A stretch of DNA of 56,957 bases from Streptomyces murinus (GTDB lineage: Bacteria > Actinomycetota > Actinomycetes > Streptomycetales > Streptomycetaceae), in NCBI RefSeq assembly GCF_002154555.1, contig NZ_MUNF01000015.1, positions 1-56,957 of the forward strand, read 5' to 3'. Both the position numbers and the translations under genes were made by a program. Positions 23,726 to 33,560 of the stretch are shown one piece after another; positions within the stretch are counted from its first letter, which is position 1, and each line of letters begins with the position of its first letter. The notes beneath the pieces were generated by a model that was not told the origin of the DNA, searched no databases, and worked only from the letters and a program-made list of their open reading frames with translations.

Positions 23726-25342
23726 CTACTTCTCGTCGAGCAGACCCTGGACCTTCGCCCGGACCTCGTCCGTGGCCAGGCCGCGGATCGTCAGCGTGGT
23801 ACGGCGGCGTAGCACATCGTCCGCCGTCTCGGCCCACTCGTGGTCACGGGCCCACACGACCTGCGCCCAGATCTCCGGCGCGTCCGGGTGCACCCGCTGC
23901 GCCAGCTCCGGGTTCTCGTTCGCCATACGGGCGATGTCGAAGGCCAGCGAGCCGTAGTGGGTGGCCAGGTGCTTGGCGGTGTCGGCGGCCATCCGCGGGC
24001 CGGGCGCCGGACCGTCCACCAGCAGCCGGTGCGCGACCGCGCGCGGGTTGGCGACACCGGGCAGCGGCAGCTTCTTCGGCAGCGAGGAGATCGGCTCGAA
24101 GTCGTCGCCCAGCGGGTGGCCCGGCAGCGCCTCCAGCTTCTTCATGATCGTACGACCGATGTGGCGGAACGTGGTCCACTTGCCGCCCGCGACGGACAGC
24201 ATGCCGCCCTTGCCCTCGGTCACCACCGTCTCGCGCTTGGCCTTCGCGGTGTCACCGGGACCGCCCGGCAGCACCCGCAGACCGGCGAACGCGTACGTGA
24301 TCAGGTCCTTCTTCAGCTGCTGGTCCCGGACGGAGAACGCCGCCTCGTCCAGGATCTGCGCTATGTCCTTGTCGTTGACCGAAACATCCGCCGGGTCGCC
24401 CTCGTACTCCTCGTCGGTGGTGCCGAGCAGCAGCATGTCCTCCCACGGGAGGGCGAAGGTGATCCGGTACTTGTCGATCGGCGTGGCCAGCGCGGCCTTC
24501 CACGGCGAGGTCCGCTTCAGGACCAGGTGCGCGCCCTTGGACAGGCGGATGGACGGCGCCGCGTTCGGGTCCTCCAACTTGCGCAGGTGGTCGACCCAGG
24601 GGCCGGTCGCGTTCAGCACCAGACGGGCGTCGACACCGAACTCGTCACCGGACGTACGGTCCTTCAGCTCCGCGCCCGTCACCCGGCCCCGGGTGAAGCG
24701 CAGGCCGGTGACCTCGGCATGGTTCAGGACGACCGCGCCCGCCTCGACGGCCGCGCGGACCGTCATCAGCGCCATGCGCGCGTCGTTCATCTGGTCGTCG
24801 CCGTACACGGCCACGGCCTTGAGGTTCTCGGTACGCAGCTCGGGCACGTCCTGCGCCGCCTTGGCGGGGGAGAGCAGGTGGCCGACGCCGTCGCCGAACG
24901 CGGACAGCGCCGAGTAGGCGAAGACGCCCGCGCCGAGCTTCGCCGCGCCGTGCGGCCCGCCCTTGTACACGGGGAGGTAGAAGGTCAGCGGGTTCGCCAG
25001 GTGGGGAGCCACCTGACGGGACACCGCACGGCGCTCGAAGTGGTTCTCCGCCACCAGCTTCACCGCGCCGGTCTGCAGGTAGCGCAGACCGCCGTGGAGC
25101 AGCTTGGAGGAGGCGGAGGACGTGGCACCGGCGAAGTCGCCGGCATCGACCAGCGCCACCCTGAGCCCGGACTGCGCGGCGTGCCAGGCGGTGGAGATGC
25201 CCAGGATGCCGCCGCCGATCACAAGAAGGTCGTACGACGCCTTGGAGAGCTGCTCCCTGGTCTCGGCGCGACTCGGGTTGGAGCCGGAGGCCGGGCGCGT
25301 TCCCAGGGCAGGCACGGACTGCAGGGTGGACTGACTGGTCAT
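23726..25342 (-). CDS. glpD: Glycerol-3-phosphate dehydrogenase (FAD-dependent)
   Basis: The 538-residue product oxidises glycerol-3-phosphate to dihydroxyacetone phosphate, passing electrons via FAD to quinone. The FAD dinucleotide-binding motif VIGGGILGIST follows a ~38-residue N-terminal extension. Further family motifs are SSASSKLLHGGLRYL, NATGPWVDHLRK, a FAD-contacting AFAGLRVLPGG and SVAGGKWTTFRH, and a C-terminal helical domain. Last gene of gylR/glpF-glpK-glpD, 48 bases after glpK. The ATG at 25340-25342 has GAGGAG about 12 bases upstream. Confidence 0.95.
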   Translation of the reverse strand: MTSQSTLQSVPALGTRPASGSNPSRAETREQLSKASYDLLVIGGGILGISTAWHAAQSGLRVALVDAGDFAGATSSASSKLLHGGLRYLQTGAVKLVAENHFERRAVSRQVAPHLANPLTFYLPVYKGGPHGAAKLGAGVFAYSALSAFGDGVGHLLSPAKAAQDVPELRTENLKAVAVYGDDQMNDARMALMTVRAAVEAGAVVLNHAEVTGLRFTRGRVTGAELKDRTSGDEFGVDARLVLNATGPWVDHLRKLEDPNAAPSIRLSKGAHLVLKRTSPWKAALATPIDKYRITFALPWEDMLLLGTTDEEYEGDPADVSVNDKDIAQILDEAAFSVRDQQLKKDLITYAFAGLRVLPGGPGDTAKAKRETVVTEGKGGMLSVAGGKWTTFRHIGRTIMKKLEALPGHPLGDDFEPISSLPKKLPLPGVANPRAVAHRLLVDGPAPGPRMAADTAKHLATHYGSLAFDIARMANENPELAQRVHPDAPEIWAQVVWARDHEWAETADDVLRRRTTLTIRGLATDEVRAKVQGLLDEK

Positions 25343-25390
25343 GTGGGGTACTTACTCCTCGTCAGAGCGGTCTGCGCGGAAAGAGGCAGC

Positions 25391-26929
25391 TCAGCTCTCG
25401 TCCTCGATCCAGCCCATGGTCCGGTCGACGGCCTTGAGCCAGTTCTTGTACTCACGGTCGCGGGTCTCCGCGTCCATCTGGGGGGTCCACTCGGCGGCCC
25501 GGCGCCAGTTGGCGCGCAGCTCGTCGGTGCTGGACCAGAAGCCGACGGCGAGGCCGGCGGCGTAGGCGGCGCCGAGGCAGGTGGTCTCGGCGACCATCGG
25601 GCGCACCACGGGTGCGTCCAGGACGTCGGCGAGCGTCTGCATCAGCAGGTTGTTGGAGGTCATGCCGCCGTCGACCTTCAGGGCCACCAGCTCGTCGCCG
25701 GAGTCCTTCACCATGGCGTCGGCGATCTCCCGGGTCTGCCAGGCGGTGGCCTCCAGGACGGCGCGCGCGAGGTGCGCCTTGGTGACGTACCGGGTCAGAC
25801 CGGCGATCACACCGCGGGCGTCGGAACGCCAGTGCGGGGCGAACAGGCCGGAGAAGGCCGGCACGAAGTAGGCGCCGCCGTTGTCCTCGACCGAGAGCGC
25901 GAGCGTCTCGATCTCGGCGGCGGTGGAGATCAGGCCCATCTGGTCGCGCATCCACTGCACCAGCGAACCGGTGACGGCGATCGAGCCCTCCAGGGCGTAG
26001 ACCGTGGGCTGCTCGCCGATCTTGTAGCCGACGGTGGTCAGCAGACCGGCGTACGAGTTGATGATCTTGTCGCCGGTGTTCATCACCATGAAGGTGCCGG
26101 TGCCGTAGGTCGACTTGGTCTCGCCCTCGGAGAAACAGGTCTGGCCGAACAGGGCCGCCTGCTGGTCGCCGAGCGCGGAGGCGACCGGGATGCCGCCCAG
26201 CAGGTCGCCGAGCTTGCCGCCGGTGACCTCGCCGTAGACCTCGGCGGAGGAGCGGATCTCGGGCAGGATGTTCAGCGGCACACCGATCGACTCGGCGATC
26301 TTCTCGTCCCACTGCATCGTGTGCAGGTTCATGAGCATGGTGCGCGAGGCGTTGGTGACGTCGGTGACGTGCCGTCCGCCGTTGACACCGCCGGTCAGGT
26401 TCCAGATGACCCAGGTGTCCATGGTGCCGAAGAGGATGTCCCCGGCGGCGGCGCGCTCCTTGAGGCCCTCGACGTTGTCGAGCAGCCAGCGGGCCTTGGG
26501 GCCGGCGAAGTAGGAGGCCAGCGGCAGGCCGGTCTCGCGGCGGAAGCGGTCCTGGCCGACGTTGCGGCCGAGCTCCCGGCACAGGCCGTCGGTGCGGGTG
26601 TCCTGCCAGACGATGGCGTTGTGGACGGGCTCACCGGTGTTCTTGTCCCACAGCACGGTGGTCTCGCGCTGGTTGGTGATGCCGATGGCCTTGATGTCGT
26701 CGCGGGTGATGCCGGCCTTGGCGACGGCTCCGGCGACGACCTCCTGGACGTTGGTCCAGATCTCGTTGGCGTTGTGCTCGACCCAGCCCGGCTTCGGGAA
26801 GATCTGCTCGTGCTCCTTCTGGTCGACGGAGACGATACGGCCGTCCCGGTCGAAGATGATGCAGCGCGAGGAGGTGGTGCCCTGGTCGATCGCCGCGATG
26901 AAGGGGCCTGCGGTGTGGGCGTCGGTCAC
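25391..26929 (-). CDS. glpK: Glycerol kinase
   Basis: The 512-residue FGGY-family kinase converts incoming glycerol to sn-glycerol-3-phosphate. Visible are the phosphate-binding [15 protein letters not shown] near the N-terminus, a glycerol-binding [14 protein letters not shown], the FGGY signature region with [13 protein letters not shown], and [13 protein letters not shown]. The GTG at 26927-26929 has AGGAG upstream. It lies 76 bases after glpF in the same operon; glycerol induction through GylR is expected. Confidence 0.95.
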   Translation of the reverse strand: MTDAHTAGPFIAAIDQGTTSSRCIIFDRDGRIVSVDQKEHEQIFPKPGWVEHNANEIWTNVQEVVAGAVAKAGITRDDIKAIGITNQRETTVLWDKNTGEPVHNAIVWQDTRTDGLCRELGRNVGQDRFRRETGLPLASYFAGPKARWLLDNVEGLKERAAAGDILFGTMDTWVIWNLTGGVNGGRHVTDVTNASRTMLMNLHTMQWDEKIAESIGVPLNILPEIRSSAEVYGEVTGGKLGDLLGGIPVASALGDQQAALFGQTCFSEGETKSTYGTGTFMVMNTGDKIINSYAGLLTTVGYKIGEQPTVYALEGSIAVTGSLVQWMRDQMGLISTAAEIETLALSVEDNGGAYFVPAFSGLFAPHWRSDARGVIAGLTRYVTKAHLARAVLEATAWQTREIADAMVKDSGDELVALKVDGGMTSNNLLMQTLADVLDAPVVRPMVAETTCLGAAYAAGLAVGFWSSTDELRANWRRAAEWTPQMDAETRDREYKNWLKAVDRTMGWIEDES

Positions 26930-27005
26930 TGTGTGCTCCTGAAGGGTCCGTGGTTTGAGGGGCTGAACGTACGGCGCGTGCGCGAATTCCCTGTGGGGGG
27001 TTTCG

Positions 27006-27797
27006 TCAGAAGGCGACGTTGTAGATACCCGCCGCGATGGCGGCGCCGATCAGCGGGCCGACCACCGGGATCCAGGCGTAGCTCCAGTCGGAGCCGCCCT
27101 TGTTGGGCAGCGGCAGCAGGGCGTGCACGATGCGCGGGCCGAGGTCACGGGCCGGGTTGATCGCGTAGCCCGTCGGGCCGCCGAGGGACAGGCCGATGGC
27201 CACCACCACGAAGGCGGTGATCAGACCGCCGAGCGCGCCGAGGCCGTCGCCGTTGTTGTTCAGGCCCTGCGTGAGGACCGCGAGGATCAGCACGATGGTG
27301 CCGATGATCTCCGTGACGAGGTTCTGCACCACGTTCCGGATCTCCGGGCCGGTGGAGAAGATGCCGAGCACCGGGCCGGCGCCCTGCTCCTGGGCCTCGA
27401 CCGCCTTGGCCGACGTGGCCTGGGCGCCAGGACCGCCGACGATCTCCTTGTCGGTGAGGTGCGCGTGGAACTGCCCGTAGTAGGCGAGCCACACGAGGAC
27501 CGCACCGATCATGGCGCCGAGCAGCTGGCCGCCGAGGTAGTACGGAACGTTGCTCCAGTCGCTGTTCTTGATGGCCAGGGCGACGGTGACGGCCGGGTTC
27601 AGATGGGCGCCGGAGAGCGGCGCGGAGATGTAGACGGCCGTCATGACCGCGAAGCCCCACCCGAAGGCGATGGCGACCCAGCCGGCGTTACGGGCCTTGG
27701 AGGCCTTCAGCGTGACAGCGGCGCAGACGCCGCCGCCGAGCAGGATGAGTATGGCGGTACCGAGGGTCTCGCCGATGAAGATGTCGGAGCTGGACAC
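27006..27797 (-). CDS. glpF: Glycerol facilitator (aquaglyceroporin, MIP family)
   Basis: The 263-residue protein has six membrane helices and the two pore-lining NPA boxes of the MIP family: [14 protein letters not shown] and [13 protein letters not shown]. The residue after the second box is Asp (NPARDLGPR), typical of glycerol-conducting members. First structural gene of the operon, starting with a GTG at 27795-27797. The 354-bp leader upstream holds the promoter and GylR operator. Confidence 0.94.
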   Translation of the reverse strand: MSSSDIFIGETLGTAILILLGGGVCAAVTLKASKARNAGWVAIAFGWGFAVMTAVYISAPLSGAHLNPAVTVALAIKNSDWSNVPYYLGGQLLGAMIGAVLVWLAYYGQFHAHLTDKEIVGGPGAQATSAKAVEAQEQGAGPVLGIFSTGPEIRNVVQNLVTEIIGTIVLILAVLTQGLNNNGDGLGALGGLITAFVVVAIGLSLGGPTGYAINPARDLGPRIVHALLPLPNKGGSDWSYAWIPVVGPLIGAAIAAGIYNVAF

Positions 27798-27927
27798 CCG
27801 CGACTCCTTTGTCCTTCGTCCAGGGGGAAGCGAACCCCGGTCCCACCGGGGGTTCTGGTGCCCTCGGGGATGAGAGCGATGCCGGCCCTTGGCGTTGTCA
27901 CACTCTAACGCGTATTACCGATAGGTG

Positions 27928-27942
27928 TTCGACAATGCCGAC
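27928..27942. promoter_or_regulatory. GylR operator upstream of glpF
   Basis: TTCGACAATGCCGAC is a near-perfect 15-bp inverted repeat (TTCGrCA-N-TGyCGAA). Almost the same sequence in opposite orientation precedes gylR at 29001-29015. It lies just downstream of the predicted glpF transcription start, a repressor-like position. Confidence 0.65.
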
Positions 27943-27953
27943 CGATGGACGGG

Positions 27954-27983
27954 AGTCTCGCTTCGGTGTTACGCGTGCGTCAA
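27954..27983 (-). promoter_or_regulatory. Candidate glpF promoter
   Basis: On the minus strand TTGACG (27983-27978) and GAGACT (27959-27954) are 18 bp apart. The start would fall near 27947, next to the GylR palindrome. The remaining leader to 28151 is A/T-rich for this genome and holds no gene that I can support. Confidence 0.45.
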
Positions 27984-28151
27984 GAGTTCTCTTATCGAAA
28001 ACCGGATCGTTATTGATCGTTGTCGGCTATCACTCTTCGCCACGCTATGTAGTTTTAGCCCCAGTTTGTCCACTTCAGGGTAGGCCGAGAGCCGGAACGC
28101 CGCCCGGCGTCCCGGTCATACCCACAACAGAGCGTGATCCCTCAGGGACCT

Positions 28152-28916
28152 TCAGAACCGCCCGGCGCCCAGGTCCCTGGAGACCGCACGGGCGCAGTCA
28201 CGCACCGCGGCGATCAGCTCGGGCCGCAGCTCGCCGTCCCGGCACAGCCGCTCCACCGCACCCGTGATGCCGACGGCACCCACGGGCATCCGGCGCCGGT
28301 CGTGGACGGGCGCGGCGATCGACGCCACGCCCTCCCATGTCTCCTCCACGTCGGCCGCGTAGCCCCGCGCGCGCGTGAGGTCGAGGATCTGCTCGAACTC
28401 TGCCGCGTCGCACACCGTGCGGTCCGTGAACGCCTTGCGCTCGGTCTCCAGCGCCTCGCTGTGCGCCACCGGGTCGTACGCCGAGAGCACCTTGCCCAGC
28501 GCCGTGCAGTGCAGGGGCTGCATGGCCCCGATCTCCAGCACCTGCCGGCTGTCGTCGGGCCGGAAGACGTGGTGCACGATCAGCACGCCGTGCTGGTGCA
28601 GCACGCCCAGGTGCACGCTCTCCCCGCTGGAGCGGGCCAGATCGTCCGTCCACACCAGGGCACGCGCCCGCAGCTCGTGGACGTCCAGATAGGTGGTGCC
28701 CAGGCGCAGCAGCTCCGCGCCCAGCTGATAGCGGCCCGAGGCGTCGTCCTGCTCCACGAAGCCCTCCTGCTGGAGGGTGCGCAGAATGCCGTGCGCGGTG
28801 CCCTTGGCGAGGCCGAGCGAGGAGGCGATGTCCGACAGCCCGAGCCGTCGCTCGCCGCCCGCGAGCAGCCGCAGCATCGCGGCCGCGCGTTCGAGCGACT
28901 GGATGTTCCGTGCCAT
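28152..28916 (-). CDS. gylR: IclR-family regulator of the glycerol operon
   Basis: The 254-residue protein has an N-terminal winged helix-turn-helix (residues about 5-70, LSDIASSLGLAKGTAHGILRTLQ) and a C-terminal IclR effector domain with the ALGKVLSAYDP and RGYAADVEETWEGVASIAAPV motifs. It directly precedes glpF-glpK-glpD on the same strand, the classic gyl arrangement. There GylR represses the operon and itself until glycerol or glycerol-3-phosphate is present. Palindromes at 29001-29015 and 27928-27942 are the likely binding sites. AGGA lies 5 bases before the ATG. Confidence 0.93.
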   Translation of the reverse strand: MARNIQSLERAAAMLRLLAGGERRLGLSDIASSLGLAKGTAHGILRTLQQEGFVEQDDASGRYQLGAELLRLGTTYLDVHELRARALVWTDDLARSSGESVHLGVLHQHGVLIVHHVFRPDDSRQVLEIGAMQPLHCTALGKVLSAYDPVAHSEALETERKAFTDRTVCDAAEFEQILDLTRARGYAADVEETWEGVASIAAPVHDRRRMPVGAVGITGAVERLCRDGELRPELIAAVRDCARAVSRDLGAGRF

Positions 28917-28937
28917 CGCCGTCCTGCCTCCGTCCCC

Positions 28938-28950
28938 TTCGACTGCCGAA
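28938..28950. promoter_or_regulatory. Degenerate GylR half-site pair
   Basis: TTCGACTGCCGAA has both arms of the GylR palindrome but is two bases shorter in the centre. It lies 22 bases before the gylR start. Confidence 0.4.
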
Positions 28951-29000
28951 ACACATCTATGGGCGAAGCGCCGCCGACTTCCTGCGCTTCGCTACCACCG

Positions 29001-29015
29001 TTCGGCAATGTCGAA
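29001..29015. promoter_or_regulatory. GylR operator upstream of gylR
   Basis: TTCGGCAATGTCGAA is the same inverted repeat as at the glpF promoter and is followed by CACTA, shared with that site in inverted orientation. It sits in the 303-bp gap between divergent gylR and metH. That gap also has TAGTCT (29138-29143), a plausible metH -10 element; no cobalamin or SAM riboswitch fold is evident there. Confidence 0.65.
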
Positions 29016-29219
29016 CACTACCGGTCCATGTCGACCTCCCGCTAATGGTCGGTCGACACCTGTTACATCACATGTGGCGCCAGGGCCATCCGCGTCCGTC
29101 TCGTGGACGCCTGTGCCCATCCAAGCCCACTCCCGGTTAGTCTGGCGCCGTGCGGCCCTCCCGCCCGACGTGGGGGCACCGCATAGCCGACAGCCGTCGC
29201 ACCTTCAGGGAGCCCTTAC

Positions 29220-32200
29220 ATGGCCTCGTTGCCAACGTCCCCTATCGCCGACAGCCGGACCCGTGCGTCCGCGCTCCGAGAGGCCCTCGCCACCCGCGTG
29301 GTGGTCGCCGACGGAGCCATGGGCACCATGCTCCAGGCCCAGGAACCGACCCTGGACGACTTCCAGCAGCTCGAGGGCTGCAACGAGATCCTCAATCTCA
29401 CCCGTCCCGACATCGTCCGCTCGGTCCATGAGGCCTACTTCGCGGTCGGCGTCGACTGCGTCGAGACCAACACCTTCGGCGCCAACCACTCCGCCCTCGG
29501 CGAGTACGACATCTCCGGCCGCGTCCATGAACTCTCCGCGGCCGGCGCCCGCCTCGCCCGGGAGAGTGCCGACGCGTTCACGGCCCGCGACGGCCGCCCC
29601 CGCTGGGTCCTCGGCTCGATGGGCCCCGGCACCAAGCTGCCCACCCTCGGTCACATCGGCTACGCCACGATCCGCGACGGCTTCCAGGCGAACGCGGAGG
29701 GCCTGATCGAGGGCGGCGCGGACGCGCTGCTCGTGGAGACCACCCAGGACCTCCTCCAGACCAAGGCGTCGGTCATCGGCGCCCGCAGCGCCCTGGCCGC
29801 CCTCGGTGTGGACGTGCCGGTGCTGGTGTCGATGGCCTTCGAGACGACCGGCACGATGCTGCTGGGCTCCGAGATCGGCGCCGCGCTGACCGCGCTCGAA
29901 CCGCTCGGCATCGACATGATCGGCCTCAACTGCTCGACCGGACCTGCCGAGATGACCGAACACCTGCGTCATCTGTCCCGGCACTCCCGCGTTCCGCTGC
30001 TCTGCATGCCCAACGCCGGCCTGCCGATCCTCACCAAGGACGGCGCCCACTTCCCCCTCGACCTCCGAGGGCCTGGCGGACGCGCAGGAGACGTTCGTCC
30101 GTGAGTACGGCCTCTCGCTGGTCGGTGGCTGCTGCGGTACGACCCCCGAGCACCTGCGCCAGGTCGTGGAGCGGGTGCGGGGTCTGACCCCGCCGGCGCG
30201 TGATCCGCGTCCCGAGCCGGGTGCGGCGTCGCTGTATCAGTCGGTGCCGTTCCGGCAGGACACCTCGTATCTGGCGATCGGTGAGCGGACGAACGCGAAC
30301 GGGTCGAAGAAGTTCCGCGAGGCGATGCTGGAGGCCCGCTGGGACGACTGTGTGGAGATCGCCCGGGAACAGATCCGTGAGGGCGCGCACATGCTCGACC
30401 TGTGTGTGGACTACGTCGGCCGCGACGGCGTGGCGGACATGGCGGAGCTGGCCGGGCGCCTCGCGACGGCGTCGACGCTGCCGATCGTGCTGGACTCCAC
30501 CGAGGTGAACGTCATCGAGGCGGGTCTGGAGCGGCTGGGCGGTCGTGCGGTGATCAACTCGGTGAACTACGAGGACGGCGACGGGCCCGAGTCCCGCTTC
30601 GCGAAGGTCACCGACCTCGCCCGCCGCCATGGTGCCGCGCTGATCGCGCTGACGATCGACGAGGAGGGCCAGGCCCGTACCGTCGAGAACAAGGTCGCGA
30701 TCGCGGAGCGGCTGATCGAGGACCTGACCGGGAACTGGGGGATCCTGGAGTCGGACATCCTGATCGACACTTTGACGTTCACGATCTGCACGGGTCAGGA
30801 GGAGTCCCGCAAGGACGGTGTCGCGACGATCGAGGCGATCCGTGAGCTGAAGAAGCGGCATCCGGACGTGCAGACCACGCTGGGCCTGTCGAACATCTCC
30901 TTCGGTCTGAACCCGGCCGCACGCATCCTGCTCAACAGTGTCTTCCTGGACGAGTGCGTCAAGGCCGGTCTGGACTCGGCGATCGTGCACGCCTCGAAGA
31001 TCCTCCCCATCGCGCGTTTCAGCGAAGAAGAGGTGCGAACGGCGCTCGACCTCATCTACGACCGCCGCGCCGAGGGCTATGACCCGCTCCAGAAGCTGAT
31101 GCGGCTGTTCGAGGGGGCGACGGCGAAGTCGCTGAAGGCGGGCAAGGCCGAGGAGCTGGCGGCGCTGCCGCTGGAGGAGCGTCTCAAGCGGCGGATCATC
31201 GACGGTGAGCGCAACGGTCTGGAGGCCGACCTGGATGCCGCGCTCCGGGAGCGTCCCGCTCTGGACATCGTCAACGAGACGCTGCTGGACGGGATGAAGG
31301 TCGTCGGTGAGCTGTTCGGGTCGGGGCAGATGCAGTTGCCGTTCGTGCTCCAGTCCGCCGAGGTGATGAAGGCCGCGGTCGCTCATCTGGAGCCGCACAT
31401 GGAGAAGTCGGACGCGGACGGCAAGGGCACCATCGTGCTGGCCACCGTGCGCGGTGACGTCCATGACATCGGCAAGAACCTGGTCGACATCATCCTGTCG
31501 AACAACGGCTACAACGTGGTCAACCTGGGCATCAAGCAGCCGGTCTCCGCGATCCTGGAGGCCGCCGAGGAACACCGCGCGGACGTGATCGGGATGTCCG
31601 GGCTGCTGGTGAAGTCCACGGTGATCATGAAGGAGAACCTCCAGGAGCTCAACCAGCGCGACCTGGCCGGCACCTACCCCGTCATCCTCGGCGGCGCCGC
31701 CCTCACCCGCGCCTACGTCGAACAGGACCTCCACGAGATCTACCAGGGCGAGGTCCGCTACGCCCGCGACGCCTTCGAGGGCCTGCGCCTCATGGACGCC
31801 CTGATCGGCGTCAAACGCGGCGTGCCCGGCGCGAAGCTCCCCGAACTCAAGCAACGCCGGGTCCCCAGGAGGGCGCCGGTCCTCATGGAACCGGAAGGCG
31901 AAGGACGCTCGGACGTCGCCTCGGACAACCCGGTACCGGCCCCGCCGTTCTGGGGCACCCGCGTCATCAAGGGCATCCAGCTCAAGGAATACGCCTCCTG
32001 GCTCGACGAGACCGCTCTCTTCAAGGGGCAGTGGGGACTGACGAACGACCTGGTCGAGACCGAGGGCCGGCCCAGGCTGCGCGGACTGCTGGACCGGCTC
32101 CAGAGGGAGAACCTGCTCGAAGCGGCCGTGGTCCACGGCTACTTCCCCTGCGTCTCCAAGGGGGACGATCTGATCGTCCTGGACGAGCACGGCGGGGAAC

Positions 32201-32706
32201 TCACCCGCTTCACGTTCCCCCGGCAGAGCCGTGGCCGCCGGCTGTGCCTGGCCGACTTCTTCCGCCCGGAGGAGTCCGGCGAGCGGGATGTCGTCGGCTT
32301 CCAGGTCGTCACCGTCGGCTCCCGCATCGGCGAGGAGACGGCCAAGCTGTTCGAGGCCAACGCCTACCGCGACTACCTCGAACTCCACGGCCTGTCCGTC
32401 CAGTTGGCCGAAGCCCTCGCCGAGTACTGGCACGCACGCGTCCGCACCGAACTCGGCATCTCCGCTGCCGACCCGGCGTCCATGGCCGGCATGTTCCGTA
32501 CCGAGTACCAGGGTTGCCGCTATTCGTTCGGCTATCCGGCCTGCCCCGACCTGGAGGACCGCGGCAAGATCGCGGCCCTGCTGGAGCCGGAGCGGATCGG
32601 TGTCCACCTCTCCGAGGAGTTCCAGCTGCACCCCGAGCAGTCCACGGACGCCCTCGTCGTCCACCACCCCGAGGCGGGCTATTTCAACGCGGGGCGGCGC
32701 TCATGA
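29220..32706 (+). pseudogene. metH: Cobalamin-dependent methionine synthase, split by a one-base frameshift
   Basis: The full MetH domain order is present. The homocysteine-binding barrel has the first zinc Cys in LNCSTGPAEM and the Cys-Cys pair in GGCCGTTPEHL. Then come the folate-binding barrel (GERTNANGSKKFREAM), the cobalamin domain ([11 protein letters not shown] with the B12-ligating His) and the C-terminal activation domain. The frame is broken near 30053-30060, where one base too many (in C5, or the G at 30060) ends translation at 30104 before the Cys-Cys pair. The downstream frame runs intact for ~870 codons. It is a sequencing error or a recent inactivation. The stop overlaps the metF start as ATGA. 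Confidence 0.9.
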
Positions 32707-33560
32707 TCACCTTCTCCTTCGAGTTCTTCCCGCCCAAGACCCCCGCGGGCGAGCGCACTCTGTGGCAGACGATCCGCCGGGTCGAGTCCCTGCGCCCGGA
32801 CTTCGTCTCCGTCACCTATGGCGCGGGCGGCTCGTCCCGGGACCGTACGATCGAGGTCACCCGGCGCATCGCGGCCGAGACGACATTGCGCTCGGTCGCC
32901 CATCTCACCGCCGTGGGCCACTCGGTGGCCGAGCTGCGGCACATCATCGGCAGCTACGCGGCCGCCGGCATCCGCGACGTCCTCGCGCTGCGCGGAGATC
33001 CCCCGGGCGACCCCAGGGGCCCCTGGGTGCCGCACCCGGACGGCTTCACCCACGCCGTCCAACTGGTCGAACTGGTCCGCTCACTGGGTGACTTCCGCAT
33101 CGGTGTCGCGGCCTTCACGGAACGGCACCCGCGCTCGCCCGACTGGGACAGCGAGATCCGGCACTTCGTGGCCAAGTGCAAGGCGGGCGCGGACTACGCC
33201 ATCACGCAGATGTTCTTCCACGCGGACGACTATCTGCGGCTGCGCGACCGAGCGGCGGCGGCCGGCTGCGACATCCCGATCATCCCGGAGATCATGCCCG
33301 CCACCGACGTACGCCAGATCCGGCGGTTCGCCGAACTGAGCGGAGCCGCCTTCCCCGAGGACCTCGCCCACCGCCTGGAAGCGGCCCGCGACGACCCCGC
33401 CGCCGCCCACCGCATCGGCGTCGACCACGCCACCGCCATGGCCGACCGGCTCCTCACCGAAGGAGCGCCCGGTCTGCACTACATCACCCTCAACCGTTCG
33501 ACGGCGGCCCTGGACATCCACCGGGCCCTCCACGTTTCAAGGAGCACAAGTGTCCGCTGA
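32703..33560 (+). CDS. metF: Methylenetetrahydrofolate reductase
   Basis: The 285-residue TIM-barrel flavoprotein reduces 5,10-methylene- to 5-methyl-tetrahydrofolate, the methyl donor for MetH. Family features are the opening [13 protein letters not shown] with the catalytic Glu, [33 protein letters not shown] and [11 protein letters not shown]. The ATG overlaps the metH stop (ATGA at 32703-32706), so the two are translationally coupled. It overlaps ahcY by 11 bases. The context is a methyl-cycle operon rather than a lone housekeeping gene. Confidence 0.94.
   Translation: MITFSFEFFPPKTPAGERTLWQTIRRVESLRPDFVSVTYGAGGSSRDRTIEVTRRIAAETTLRSVAHLTAVGHSVAELRHIIGSYAAAGIRDVLALRGDPPGDPRGPWVPHPDGFTHAVQLVELVRSLGDFRIGVAAFTERHPRSPDWDSEIRHFVAKCKAGADYAITQMFFHADDYLRLRDRAAAAGCDIPIIPEIMPATDVRQIRRFAELSGAAFPEDLAHRLEAARDDPAAAHRIGVDHATAMADRLLTEGAPGLHYITLNRSTAALDIHRALHVSRSTSVR

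Noticed and set aside
23840-27160. An 1106-codon plus-strand reading frame
   Set aside because: Antisense shadow of glpD, glpK and the end of glpF; low-complexity translation and no start signals.
28917-29219. A cobalamin or SAM riboswitch upstream of metH
   Set aside because: The 303-bp spacer shows no B12-box or SAM-type helix set. The predicted leader from the TAGTCT hexamer is only ~70 nt.
30031-32667. An 878-codon minus-strand reading frame
   Set aside because: Antisense to metH, whose conserved motifs identify the coding strand.
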